From: Oenanthe sinensis
Taxonomy: Eukaryota > Streptophyta > Magnoliopsida > Apiales > Apiaceae
Length of the DNA stretch: 64,000 bases
Direction of reading: 5' to 3'
Assembly: GCA_028671895.1 (NCBI GenBank)
Contig: JAPMAC010000207.1
Span: 9,362,001-9,426,000, forward strand
Shown: positions 25,950 to 39,160 of the stretch, piece after piece
Layout of the letters: the number at the start of each line of letters is the position of its first letter
How positions within the stretch are numbered: position 1 is the first letter of the stretch
Program-made: the position numbers and the translations under genes
The notes under the pieces: generated by a model
The model's database searches: none
What the model was told of the DNA's origin: nothing
Seen by the model: the letters and a program-made list of their open reading frames with translations, nothing else

Positions 25950-27200
25950 GACTCGTTTGAACATGGAAAAAACTTGAAAACTCTTGTAGGACCATTCTTA
26001 GCTCTTTTGAACAAGAAAACAATTAGTAACAATTTGAGACTCATTCTTAATTCGTTCGAACATGAAAATAACTTGTCACTTCATTATTGACTCGTTTGAA
26101 CATGGAAACAAATTGAAAACTCTTCTAGGACCATTCTTAGCTCTTTTGAACAAGAAAACAAATCGTAACAATTTGAGACTCATTCTTTACTCGTTCGAAC
26201 TTGAAAATAACTTGTAACTTCATTATTGACTCGTTTGAATATGGAAACGACTTGTAAACTCTTCTAGGACCATTCTTAGCTCTTTTGAACAAGAAAACAA
26301 ATCGTAACAATTTGAGGCTCATTCTTGACGCGTTCAAACTTGGAAACAACTTGTAGATTCATTGTTGACTCGTTTGAACATGGAAACAAGTTGAAAACTC
26401 TTGTAGGACCATTCTTAGCTCTTTTGAACAAGAAAACAATTAGTAACAATTTGAGACTCATTCTTTACTCGTTCGAAGTTGAAAATAACTTGTAACTTCA
26501 TTATTGACTCGTTTGAACATGGAAACAACATGTAAACTCTTGTAGGACCATTCTTAGCTCTTTTGAACAAGAAAATAAATCGTAACAATTTGAGGCTCAT
26601 TCTTGACTCGTTCGAACTTGGAAACAACTTGTAGCTTCATTGTTGACTCGTTTGAACTTGGAAACAACTTGAAAACTCTTGTATGACCATTCTTAGTTCT
26701 TTTGAACAAGAAAACAATTAGTAACAATTTGAGACTCATTCTTTACTTGTTCGAACTTGAAAATAACTTGTAACTTCATTATTGACTCGTTTGAACATGG
26801 AAACAACTTGTAAACTTTTCTAGGACCATTCTTAGCTCTTTTGAACAAAAAAATAAATCGTAACAATTTGAGGCTCATTCTTGACTCGTTCGAACTTGGA
26901 AACAACTTGTAGCTTCATTTTTGACTCGTTTGAACTTGGAAACAACTTGAAAACTCTTGTATGACCATTCTTAGTTCTTTTGAACAAGAAAACAATTAGT
27001 AACAATTTGAGACTCATTCTTTACTCGTTCGAACATGAAAATAACTTGTCACTTCATTATTGACTCGTTTGAACATGGAAACAACTTGTAAACTCTTCTA
27101 GGACCATTCTTAGCTCTTTTGAACAAGAAAATAAATCGTAACAATTTGAGGCTCATTCTTGACTCGTTCGAACTTCGAAACAACTTGTAGCTTCATTGTT
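25950..27200 (+). repeat. 9-monomer unit, type I derivative
   Basis: 1,251 bp. It begins exactly like the preceding 8-mer (GGAAACAAGTTG at about 26,384 is shared with about 25,272), keeps the type I middle, and lacks two monomers near the end. Confidence 0.85.
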
Positions 27201-29657
27201 GACTCGTTTGAACATGGAAAAAACTTGAAAACTCTTGTAGGACCATTCTTAGCTCTTTTGAACAAGAAAACAATTAGTAACAATTTGAGACTCATTCTTA
27301 ATTCGTTCGAACATGAAAATAACTTGTCACTTCATTATTGACTCGTTTGAACATGGAAACAAATTGAAAACTCTTCTAGGACCATTCTTAGCTCTTTTGA
27401 ACAAGAAAACAAATCGTAACAATTTGAGACTCATTCTTTACTCGTTCGAACTTGAAAATAACTTGTAACTTCATTATTGACTCGTTTGAATATGGAAACG
27501 ACTTGTAAACTCTTCTAGGACCATTCTTAGCTCTTTTGAACAAGAAAACAAATCGTAACAATTTGAGGCTCATTCTTGACGCGTTCAAACTTGGAAACAA
27601 CTTGTAGATTCATTGTTGACTCGTTTGAACATGGAAACAACTTGAAAACTCTTGTAGGACCATTCTTAGCTCTTTTGAACAAGAAAACAATTAGTAACAA
27701 TTTGAGACTCATTCTTTACTCGTTCGAAGTTGAAAATAACTTGTAACTTCATTATTGACTCGTTTGAACATGGAAACAACATGTAAACTCTTGTAGGACC
27801 ATTCTTAGCTCTTTTGAACAAGAAAATAAATCGTAACAATTTGAGGCTCATTCTTGACTCGTTCGAACTTGGAAACAACTTGTAGCTTCATTGTTGACTC
27901 GTTTGAACTTGGAAACAACTTGAAAACTCTTGTATGACCACTCTTAGTTCTTTTGAACAAGAAAACAATTAGTAACAATTTGAGACTCATTCTTTACTTG
28001 TTCGAACTTGAAAATAACTTGTAACTTCATTATTGACTCGTTTGAACATGGAAACAACTTGTAAACTTTTCTAGGACCATTCTTAGCTCTTTTGAACAAA
28101 AAAATAAATCGTAACAATTTGAGGCTCATTCTTGACTCGTTCGAACTTGGAAACAACTTGTAGCTTCATTTTTGACTCGTTTGAACTTGGAAACAACTTG
28201 AAAACTCTTGTATGACCATTCTTAGTTCTTTTGAACAAGAAAACAATTAGTAACAATTTGAGACTCATTCTTTACTCGTTCGAACTTGAAAATAACTTGT
28301 AACTTCATTATTGACTCGTTTGAACATGGAAACAACTTGTAAACTCTTCTAGGACCATTCTTAGCTCTTTTGAACAAGAAAATAAATCGTAACAATTTGA
28401 GGCTCATTCTTGACTCGTTCGAACTTGGAAACAACTTGTAGCTTCATTGTTGACTCGTTTGAACTAGGAAACAACTTGAAAACTCTTGTATGACCATTCT
28501 TAGTTCTTTTGAACAAGAAAATAATTAGTAACAATTTGAGACTCATTCTTTACTCGTTCGAACTTGAAAATAACTTGTAACTTCATTATTGACTCGTTTG
28601 AACATGGAAACAACTTGTAAACTCTTCTAGGACCATTCTTAGCTCTTTTGAACAATAAAACAAATCGTAACAATTTGAGGCTTATTCTTGACTCGTTCGA
28701 ACTTCGAAACAACTTGTAGCTTCATTGTTGACTCGTTTGAACATGGAAAAAACTTGAAAACTCTTGTAGGACCATTCTTAGCTCTTTTGAACAAGAAAAC
28801 AATTAGTAACAATTTGAGACTCATTCTTAATTCGTTCGAACATGAAAATAACTTGTCACTTCATTATTGACTCGTTTGAACATGGAAACAAATTGAAAAC
28901 TCTTCTAGGACCATTCTTAGCTCTTTTGAACAAGAAAACAAATCGTAACAATTTGAGACTCATTCTTTACTCGTTCGAACTTGAAAATAACTTGTAACTT
29001 CATTATTGACTCGTTTGAACATGGAAACGACTTGTAAACTCTTCTAGGAGCATTCTTAGCTCTTTTGAAGAAGAAAACAAATCGTAACAATTTTAGGCTC
29101 ATTCTTGACCCGTTCAAACTTGGAAACAACTTGTAGCTTCATTGTTGACTCGTTTGAACATGGAAACAACTTGAAAACTCTTCTAGGACCATTCTTAGCT
29201 CTTTTGAACAAGAAAACAATTAGTAACAATTTGAGACTCATTCTTTACTCGTTCGAAGTTGAAAATAACTTGTAACTTCATTATTGACTCGTTTGAACAT
29301 GGAAACAACTTGTAAACTCTTCTAGGACCATTCTTAGCTCTTTTGAACAAGAAAATAAATCGTAACAATTTGAGGCTCATTCTTGACTCGTTCGAACTTG
29401 GAAACAACTTGTAGCTTCATTGTTGACTCGTTTGAACTTGGAAACAACTTGAAAACTCTTGTATGACCATTCTTAGTTCTTTTGAACAAGAAAATAATTA
29501 GTAACAATTTGAGACTCATTCTTTACTCGTTCGAACTTGAAAATAACTTGTAACTTCATTATTGACTCGTTTGAACATGGAAACAACTTGTAAACTCTTC
29601 TAGGACCATTCTTAGCTCTTTTGAACAAGAAAATAAATCGTAACAATTTGAGGCTCA
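27093..29657 (+). repeat. Segmental duplication 3, right copy
   Basis: Counterpart of 15,022-17,586. It ends where CATTTTTGACTCG in the left copy is CATTCTTGACTCG here. The block crosses a marker, so type I followed by type II is itself a repeated pair. Confidence 0.82.
27201..28729 (+). repeat. 11-monomer unit, type I (copy 3)
   Basis: Nearly identical to 15,130-16,658, including the AACAATAAAAC end. It has a private ACCACTCTTAG at about 27,949. Confidence 0.88.
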
Positions 29658-29717
29658 TTCTTGACTCGTTCGAACTTGGAAACAACTTGTAGCTTCATTG
29701 TTGACTCGTTTGAACTA

Positions 29718-31102
29718 GGAAACAACTTGAAAACTCTTGTATGACCATTCTTAGTTCTTTTGAACAAGAAAACAATTAGTAACAATTTGAGACTCATTCT
29801 TTACTCGTTCGAACATGAAAATAACTTGTCACTTCATTATTGACTCGTTTGAACATGGAAACAACTTGTAAACTCTTCTAGGACCATTCTTAGCTCTTTT
29901 GAACAATAAAACAAATCGTAACAATTTGAGGCTCATTCTTGACTCGTTCGAACTTGGAAACAACTTGTAGCTTCATTGTTGACTCGTTTGAACTAGGAAA
30001 CAACTTGAAAACTCTTGTATGACCATTCTTAGTTCTTTTGAACAGGAAAACAATTTGTAACAATTTGAGACTCATTCTTTACTTGTTCGAACTTGAAAAT
30101 AACTTGTAACTTCATTATTGACTCGTTTGAACATGGAAACAACTTGTAAACTCTTCTAGGACCATTCTTAGCTCTTTTGAACAAGAAAATAAATCGTAAC
30201 AATTTGAGGCTTATTCTTGACTCGTTCGAACTTGGAAACAACTTGTAGCTTCATTGTTGACTCGTTTGAACTTGGAAACAACTTGAAAACTCTTGTATGA
30301 CCATTCTTAGTTCTTTTGAACAAGAAAATAATTAGTAACAATTTGAGACTCATTCTTTACTCGTTCGAACTTGAAAATAACTTGTAACTTCATTATTGAC
30401 TCGTTTGAACATGAAAACAACTTGTAAACTCTTCTAGGACCATTCTTAGCTCTTTTGAACAAGAAAATAAATCGTAACAATTTGAGGCTCATTCTTGACT
30501 CGTTCGAACTTGGAAACAACTTGTAGCTTCATTGTTGACTCGTTTGAACTAGGAAACAACTTGAAAACTCTTGTATGACCATTCTTAGTTCTTTTGAACA
30601 AGAAAACAATTAGTAACAATTTGAGACTCATTCTTTACTCGTTCGAACATGAAAATAACTTGTCACTTCATTATTGACTCGTTTGAACATGGAAACAACA
30701 TGTAAACTCTTGTAGGACCATTCTTAGCTCTTTTGAACAAGAAAATAAATCGTAACAATTTGAGGCTCATTCTTGACTCGTTCGAACTTGGAAACAACTT
30801 GTAGCTTCATTGTTGACTCGTTTGAACTTGGAAACAACTTGAAAACTCTTGTATGACCATTCTTAGTTCTTTTGAACAAGAAAACAATTAGTAACAATTT
30901 GAGACTCATTCTTTACTTGTTCGAACTTGAAAATAACTTGTAACTTCATTATTGACTCGTTTGAACATGGAAACAACTTGTAAACTTTTCTAGGACCATT
31001 CTTAGCTCTTTTGAACAAAAAAATAAATCGTAACAATTTGAGGCTCATTCTTGACTCGTTCGAACTTGGAAACAACTTGTAGCTTCATTGTTGACTCGTT
31101 TG
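29718..31102 (+). repeat. Segmental duplication 4, left copy
   Basis: About 1.4 kb matching 40,010-41,394 at an offset of 10,292 bp (74 x 139 + 6, the 6 being three 2-bp insertions in between). Shared private variants include AACAGGAAAAC and ACATGAAAACAAC. The difference is GAGGCTC here against GAGGATC at about 41,057. Confidence 0.8.
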
Positions 31103-31279
31103 AACTTGGAAACAACTTGAAAACTCTTGTATGACCATTCTTAGTTCTTTTGAACAAGAAAACAATTAGTAACAATTTGAGACTCATTCTTTACTCGTTC
31201 GAACTTGAAAATAACTTGTAACTTCATTATTGACTCGTTTGAACATGGAAACAACTTGTAAACTCTTCTAGGACCATTC

Positions 31280-31295
31280 TTAGCTCTCTTTTGAA
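31280..31295 (+). other. 2-bp CT insertion, copy 1
   Basis: TAGCTCTCTTTTGAAC replaces TAGCTCTTTTGAAC. The next B unit in all three copies carries TTTTGAAAATGAAAAC. The insertion joins minus-strand frames into 108 codons (31,141-31,467). Confidence 0.9.
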
Positions 31296-31650
31296 CAAGA
31301 AAATAAATCGTAACAATTTGAGGCTCATTCTTGACTCGTTCGAACTTGGAAACAACTTGTAGCTTCATTGTTGACTCGTTTGAACTAGGAAACAACTTGA
31401 AAACTCTTGTATGACCATTCTTAGTTCTTTTGAAAATGAAAACAATTAGTAACAATTTGAGACTCATTCTTTACTCGTTCGAACATGAAAATAACTTGTC
31501 ACTTCATTATTGACTCGTTTGAACATGGAAACAACTTGTAAACTCTTCTAGGACCATTCTTAGCTCTTTTGAACAATAAAACAAATCGTAACAATTTGAG
31601 GCTTATTCTTGACACGTTCGAACTTCGAAACAACTTGTAGCTTCATTGTT

Positions 31651-33459
31651 GACTCGTTTGAACATGGAAAAAACTTGAAAACTCTTGTAGGACCATTCTT
31701 AGCTCTTTTGAACAAGAAAACAATTAGTAACAATTTGAGACTCATTCTTAATTCGTTCGAACATGAAAATAACTTGTCACTTCATTATTGACTCGTTTGA
31801 ACATGGAAACAAATTGAAAACTCTTCTAGGACCATTCTTAGCTCTTTTGAACAAGAAAACAAATCGTAACAATTTGAGACTCATTCTTTACTCGTTCGAA
31901 CTTGAAAATAACTTGTAACTTCATTATTGACTCGTTTGAACATGGAAACGACTTGTAAACTCTTCTAGTAGCATTCTTAGCTCTTTTGAACAAGAAAACA
32001 AATCGTAACAATTTTAGGCTCATTCTTGACCCGTTTAAACTTGGAAACAACTTGTAGCTTCATTGTTGACTCGTTTGAACATGGAAACAACTTGAAAACT
32101 CTTGTAGGACCATTCTTAGCTCTTTTGAACAAGAAAACAATTAGTAACAATTTGAGACTCATTCTTTACTCGTTCGAAGTTGAAAATAACTTGTAACTTC
32201 ATTATTGACTCATTTGAATATGGAAACAACATGTAAACTCTTGTAGGACCATTCTTAGCTCTTTTGAACAAGAAAATAAATCTTAACAATTTGAGGCTCA
32301 TTCTTGACTCGTTCGAACTTGGAAACAACTTGTAGCTTCATTGTTGACTCGTTTGAACTTGGAAACAACTTGAAAACTCTTGTATGACCATTCTTAGTTC
32401 TTTTGTACAAGAAAACAATTAGTAACAATTTGAGACTCATTCTTTACTCATTCGAAGTTGAAAATAACTTGTAACTTCATTATTGACTCATTTGAACATG
32501 GAAACAACATGTAAACTCTTGTAGGACCATTCTTAGCTTTTTTGAACAAGAAAATAAATCGTAACAATTTGAGGCTCATTCTTGACTCGTTCGAACTTGG
32601 AAACAACTTGTAGCTTCATTGTTGACTCGTTTGAACTTGGAAACAACTTGAAAACTCTTGTATGACCATTCTTAGTTCTTTTGAATAAGAAAACAATTTG
32701 TAACAATTTGAGACTCATTCTTTACTTGTTCGAACTTGAAAATAACTTGTAACTTCATTATTGACTCGTTTGAACATGGAAACAACTTGTAAACTCTTCT
32801 AGGACCATTCTTAGCTCTTTTGAACAAGAAAATAAATCGTAACAATTTGAGGCTCATTCTTGACTCGTTCGAACTTGGAAACAACTTGTAGCTTCATTGT
32901 TGACTCGTTTGAACTTGGAAACAACTTGAAAACTCTTGTATGACCATTCTTAGTTCTTTTGAACAAGAAAACAATTAGTAACAATTTGAGACTCATTCTT
33001 TACTCGTTCGAACTTGAAAATAACTTGTAACTTCATTATTGACTCGTTTGAACATGGAAACAACTTGTAAACTCTTCTAGGACCATTCTTAGCTCTCTTT
33101 TGAACAAGAAAATAAATCGTAACAATTTGAGGCTCATTCTTGACTCGTTTGAACTTGGAAACAACTTGTAGCTTCATTGTTGACTCGTTTGAACTAGGAA
33201 ACAACTTGAAAACTCTTGTATGACCATTCTTAGTTCTTTTGAAAATGAAAACAATTAGTAACAATTTGAGACTCATTCTTTACTCGTTCGAACATGAAAA
33301 TAACTTGTCACTTCATTATTGACTCGTTTGAACATGGAAACAACTTGTAAACTCTTCTAGGACCATTCTTAGCTCTTTTGAACAATAAAACAAATCGTAA
33401 CAATTTGAGGCTTATTCTTGACTCGTTCGAACTTCGAAACAACTTGTAGCTTCATTGTT
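31651..33459 (+). repeat. 13-monomer unit (+2 bp)
   Basis: Type II-like start with AGTAGCATTC (31,968) instead of GGAGCATTC, and AACAAGAAAAC instead of GAAGAAG. Then come GAATATGGAAACAAC, AATCTTAAC and AGCTTTTTTGAAC. Most of it recurs at 41,663. Confidence 0.84.
33089..33104 (+). other. 2-bp CT insertion, copy 2
   Basis: Same TAGCTCTCTTTTG change, followed by GACTCGTTTGAACTTGG where copy 1 has GACTCGTTCGAACTTGG. Copy 3 shares that difference, so copies 2 and 3 are the closer pair. Confidence 0.9.
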
Positions 33460-34988
33460 GACTCGTTTGAACATGGAAAAAACTTGAAAACTCTTGTAGG
33501 ACCATTCTTAGCTCTTTTGAACAAGAAAACAATTAGTAACAATTTGAGACTCATTCTTAATTCGTTCGAACATGAAAATAACTTGTCACTTCATTATTGA
33601 CTCGTTTGAACATGGAAACAAATTGAAAACTCTTCTAGGACCATTCTTAGCTCTTTTGAACAAGAAAACAAATCGTAACAATTTGAGACTCATTCTTTAC
33701 TCGTTCGAACTTGAAAATAACTTGTAACTTCATTATTGACTCGTTTGAATATGGAAACGACTTGTAAACTCTTCTAGGACCATTCTTAGCTCTTTTGAAC
33801 AAGAAAACAAATCGTAACAATTTGAGGCTCATTCTTGACGCGTTCAAACTTGGAAACAACTTGTAGATTCATTGTTGACTCGTTTGAACATGGAAACAAC
33901 TTGAAAACTCTTGTAGGACCATTCTTTGCTCTTTTGAACAAGAAAACAATTAGTAACAATTTGAGACTCATTCTTTACTCGTTCGAAGTTGAAAATAACT
34001 TGTAACTTCATTATTGACTCGTTCGAACATGGAAACAACATGTAAACTCTTGTAGGACCATTCTTAGCTCTTTTGAACAAGAAAATAAATCGTAACAATT
34101 TGAGGCTCATTCTTGACTCGTTCGAACTTGGAAACAACTTGTAGCTTCATTGTTGACTCGTTTGAACTTGGAAACAACTTGAAAACTCTTGTATGACCAT
34201 TCTTAGTTCTTTTGAACAAGAAAACAATTAGTAACAATTTGAGACTCATTCTTTACTTGTTCGAACTTGAAAATAACTTGTAACTTCATTATTGACTCGT
34301 TTGAACATGGAAACAACTTGTAAACTTTTCTAGGACCATTCTTAGCTCTTTTGAACAAAAAAATAAATCGTAACAATTTGAGGCTCATTCTTGACTCGTT
34401 CGAACTTGGAAACAACTTGTAGCTTCATTTTTGACTCGTTTGAACTTGGAAACAACTTGAAAACTCTTGTATGACCATTCTTAGTTCTTTTGAACAAGAA
34501 AACAATTAGTAACAATTTGAGACTCATTCTTTACTCGTTCGAACTTGAAAATAACTTGTAACTTCATTATTTACTCGTTTGAACATGGAAACAACTTGTA
34601 AACTCTTCTAGGACCATTCTTAGCTCTTTTGAACAAGAAAATAAATCGTAACAATTTGAGGCTCATTCTTGACTCGTTCGAACTTGGAAACAACTTGTAG
34701 CTTCATTGTTGACTCGTTTGAACTAGGAAACAACTTGAAAACTCTTGTATGACCATTCTTAGTTCTTTTGAACAAAAAAATAATTAGTAACAATTTGAGA
34801 CTCATTCTTTACTCGTTCGAACTTGAAAATAACTTGTAACTTCATTATTGACTCGTTTGAACATGGAAACAACTTGTAAACTCTTCTAGGACCATTCTTA
34901 GCTCTTTTGAACAATAAAACAAATCGTAACAATTTGAGGCTTATTCTTGACTCGTTCGAACTTCGAAACAACTTGTAGCTTCATTGTT
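33460..34988 (+). repeat. 11-monomer unit, type I (copy 4)
   Basis: Same variant order as the copies at 12,094, 15,130 and 27,201. Private changes: ATTCTTTGCTC at about 33,923, GACTCGTTCGAACATGG at about 34,017, ATTTACTCG at about 34,570, AACAAAAAAATAATTAG at about 34,775. This is the last complete type I 11-mer in the window. Confidence 0.87.
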
Positions 34989-37075
34989 GACTCGTTTGAA
35001 CATGGAAAAAACTTGAAAACTCTTGTAGGACCATTCTTAGCTCTTTTGAACAAGAAAACAATTAGTAACAATTTGAGACTCATTCTTAATTCGTTCGAAC
35101 ATGAAAATAACTTGTCACTTCATTATTGACTCGTTTGAACATGGAAACAAATTGAAAACTCTTCTAGGACCATTCTTAGCTCTTTTGAACAAGAAAACAA
35201 ATCGTAACAATTTGAGACTCATTCTTTACTCGTTCGAACTTGAAAATAACTTGTAACTTCATTATTGACTCGTTTGAACATGGAAACGACTTGTAAACTC
35301 TTCTAGGAGAATTCTTAGCTCTTTTGAAGAAGAAAACAAATCGTAACAATTTTAGGCTCATTCTTGACCCGTTCAAACTTGGAAACAACTTGTAGCTTCA
35401 TTGTTGACTCGTTTGAACATGGAAACAACTTGAAAACTCTTCTAGGACCATTCTTAGCTCTTTTGAACAGGAAAACAATTTGTAACAATTTGAGACTCAT
35501 TCTTTACTTGTTCGAACTTGAAAATAACTTGTAACTTCATTATTGACTCGTTTGAACATGGAAACAACTTGTAAACTCTTCTAGGACCATTCTTAGCTCT
35601 TTTGAACAAGAAAATAAATCGTAACAATTTGAGGCTTATTCTTGACTCGTTCGAACTTGGAAACAACTTGTAGCTTCATTGTTGACTCGTTTGAACTTGG
35701 AAACAACTTGAAAACTCTTGTATGACCATTCTTAGTTCTTTTGAACAAGAAAATAATTAGTAACAATTTGAGACTCATTCTTTACTCGTTCGAACTTGAA
35801 AATAACTTGTAACTTCATTATTGACTCGTTTGAACATGAAAACAACTTGTAAACTCTTCTAGGACCATTCTTAGCTCTTTTGAACAAGAAAATTAATCGT
35901 AACAATTTGAGGCTCATTCTTGACTCGTTCGAACTTGGAAACAACTTGTAGCTTCATTGTTGACTCGTTTGAACTAGGAAACAACTTGAAAACTCTTGTA
36001 TGACCATTCTTAGTTCTTTTGAACAAGAAAACAATTAGTAACAATTTGAGACTCATTCTTTACTCGTTCGAACATGAAAATAACTTGTCACTTCATTATT
36101 GACTCGTTTGAACATGGAAACAACATGTAAACTCTTGTAGGACCATTCTTAGCTCTTTTGAACAAGAAAATAAATCGTAACAATTTGAGGCTCATTCTTG
36201 ACTCGTTCGAACTTGGAAACAACTTGTAGCTTCATTGTTGACTCGTTTGAACTTGGAAACAACTTGAAAACTCTTGTATGACCATTCTTAGTTCTTTTGA
36301 ACAAGAAAATAATTAGTAACAATTTGAGACTCATTCTTTACTTGTTCGAACTTGAAAATAACTTGTAACTTCATTATTGACTCGTTTGAACATGGAAACA
36401 ACTTGTAAACTTTTCTAGGACCATTCTTAGCTCTTTTGAACAAAAAAATAAATCGTAACAATTTTAGGCTCATTCTTGACTCGTTCGAACTTGGAAACAA
36501 CTTGTAGCTTCATTGTTGACTCGTTTGAACTTGGAAACAACTTGAAAACTCTTGTATGACCATTCTTAGTTCTTTTGAACAAGAAAACAATTAGTAACAA
36601 TTTGAGACTCATTCTTTACTCGTTCGAACTTGAAAATAACTTGTAACTTCATTATTGACTCGTTTGAACATGGAAACAACTTGTAAACTCTTCTAGGACC
36701 ATTCTTAGCTCTCTTTTGAACAAGAAAATAAATCGTAACAATTTGAGGCTCATTCTTGACTCGTTTGAACTTGGAAACAACTTGTAGCTTCATTGTTGAC
36801 TCGTTTGAACTAGGAAACAACTTGAAAACTCTTGTATGACCATTCTTAGTTCTTTTGAAAATGAAAACAATTAGTAACAATTTGAGACTCATTCTTTACT
36901 CGTTCGAACATGAAAATAACTTGTCACTTCATTATTGACTCGTTTGAACATGGAAACAACTTGTAAACTCTTCTAGGACCATTCTTAGCTCTTTTGAACA
37001 ATAAAACAAATCGTAACAATTTGAGGCTTATTCTTGACTCGTTCGAACTTCGAAACAACTTGTAGCTTCATTGTT
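34989..37075 (+). repeat. Marker interval of 15 monomers (+2 bp)
   Basis: 2,087 bp. Type II start with GGAGAATTC (35,306), then directly the AACAGGAAAAC set also found at 30.0 and 40.3 kb, then the CT-insertion end. It reads as a shortened 28,730-31,650 interval. Confidence 0.84.
36704..36719 (+). other. 2-bp CT insertion, copy 3
   Basis: Identical context to copy 2, including the TTTGAACTTGG and TTTTGAAAATG neighbours. It lies just over one monomer set upstream of a marker, at the same distance as in the other two copies. Confidence 0.9.
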
Positions 37076-38882
37076 GACTCGTTTGAACATGGAAAAAACT
37101 TGAAAACTCTTGTAGGACCATTCTTAGCTCTTTTGAACAAGAAAACAATTAGTAACAATTTGAGACTCATTCTTAATTCGTTCGAACATGAAAATAACTT
37201 GTCACTTCATTATTGACTCGTTTGAACATGGAAACAAATTGAAAACTCTTCTAGGACCATTCTTAGCTCTTTTGAACAAGAAAACAAATCGTAACAATTT
37301 GAGACTCATTCTTTACTCGTTCGAACTTGAAAATAACTTGTAACTTCATTATTGACTCGTTTGAACATGGAAACGACTTGTAAACTCTTCTAGGAGCATT
37401 CTTAGCTCTTTTGAACAAGAAAACAAATCGTAACAATTTTAGGCTCATTCTTGACCCGTTCAAACTTGGAAACAACTTGTAGCTTCATTGTTGACTCGTT
37501 TGAACATGGAAACAACTTGAAAACTCTTGTAGGACCATTCTTAGCTCTTTTGAACAAGAAAACAATTAGTAACAATTTGAGACTCATTCTTTACTCGTTC
37601 GAAGTTGAAAATAACTTGTAACTTCATTATTGACTCATTTGAACATGGAAACAACATGTAAACTCTTGTAGGACCATTCTTAGCTTTTTTGAACAAGAAA
37701 ATAAATCGTAACAATTTGAGGCTCATTCTTGACTCGTTCGAACTTGGAAACAACTTGTAGCTTCATTGTTGACTCGTTTGAACTTGGAAACAACTTGAAA
37801 ACTCTTGTATGACCATTCTTAGTTCTTTTGAATAAGAAAACAATTTGTAACAATTTGAGACTCATTCTTTACTTGTTCGAACTTGAAAATAACTTGTAAC
37901 TTCATTATTGACTCGTTTGAACATGGAAACAACTTGTAAACTCTTCTAGGACCATTCTTAGCTCTTTTGAACAAGAAAATAAATCGTAACAATTTGAGGC
38001 TCATTCTTGACTCGTTCGAACTTGGAAACAACTTGTAGCTTCATTGTTGACTCGTTTGAACTTGGAAACAACTTGAAAACTCTTGTATGACCATTCTTAG
38101 TTCTTTTGAACAAGAAAATAATTAGTAACAATTTGAGACTCATTCTTTACTCGTTCGAACTTGAAAATAACTTGTAACTTCATTATTGACTCGTTTGAAC
38201 ATGGAAACAACTTGTAAACTCTTCTAGGACCATTCTTAGCTCTTTTGAACAAGAAAATAAATCGTAACAATTTGAGGCTCATTTTTGACTCGTTCGAACT
38301 TGGAAACAACTTGTAGCTTCATTGTTGACTCGTTTGAACTAGGAAACAACTTGAAAACTCTTGTATGACCATTCTTAGTTCTTTTGAACAAGAAAACAAT
38401 TAGTAACAATTTGAGACTCATTCTTTACTCGTTCGAACATGAAAATAACTTGTCACTTCATTATTGACTCGTTTGAACATGGAAACAACTTGTAAACTCT
38501 TCTAGGACCATTCTTAGCTCTTTTGAACAAGAAAACAAATCGTAACAATTTGAGGCTTATTCTTGACTCGTTCGAATTTGGAAACAACTTGTAGCTTCAT
38601 TGTTGACTCGTTTGAACTTGGAAACAACTTGAAAACTCTTGTATGACCATTCTTAGTTCTTTTGAACAAGAAAACAACTAGTAACAATTTGAGACTCATT
38701 CTTTACTCGTTCGAACTTGAAAATAACTTGTAACTTCATTATTGACTCGTTTGAACATGGAAACAACATGTAAACTCTTGTAGGACCATTCTTAGCTCTT
38801 TTGAACAAGAAAATAAATCGTAACAATTTGAGGCTCATTCTTGACTCGTTCGAACTTCGAAACAACTTGTAGCTTCATTGTT
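37076..38882 (+). repeat. 13-monomer unit
   Basis: Type II start with AACAAGAAAAC, a middle with AGCTTTTTTGAAC and GAATAAGAAAAC shared with 32.5 and 42.5 kb, and the GAATTTGG/CAACTAG end of the early 11-mers. AGCTCTTTCGAAC at 38,934, just inside the next marker, adds a CpG not present in other copies. Confidence 0.84.
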
Positions 38883-39160
38883 GACTCGTTTGAACATGGA
38901 AAAAACTTGAAAACTCTTGTAGGACCATTCTTAGCTCTTTCGAACAAGAAAACAATTAGTAACAATTTGAGACTCATTCTTAATTCGTTCGAACATGAAA
39001 ATAACTTGTCACTTCATTATTGACTCGTTTGAACATGGAAACAAATTGAAAACTCTTCTAGGACCATTCTTAGCTCTTTTGAACAAGAAAACAAATCGTA
39101 ACAATTTGAGGCTTATTCTTGACTCGTTCGAACTTGGAAACAACTTGTAGCTTCATTGTT
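38883..39160 (+). repeat. Two-monomer interval between back-to-back markers
   Basis: 278 bp, the shortest spacing. The first B-prime is followed not by the hybrid but by an A-type unit (CAAATTG start, GGCTTATTC, GAACTTGG end), which leads directly to a second B-prime with CTATTGTAGG. Because the hybrid is missing, this marker causes no phase shift, consistent with the even count. Confidence 0.85.

Larger units (their letters stand above)
28730..31650 (+). repeat. Marker interval of 21 monomers (+2 bp)
   Basis: 2,921 bp. Type II start, then a set of units found again at about 35.5 and 40.2 kb: AACAGGAAAAC with CAATTTG, GGCTTATTC, and GAACATGAAAACAAC. The 2-bp CT insertion lies near its right end. 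Confidence 0.84.
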
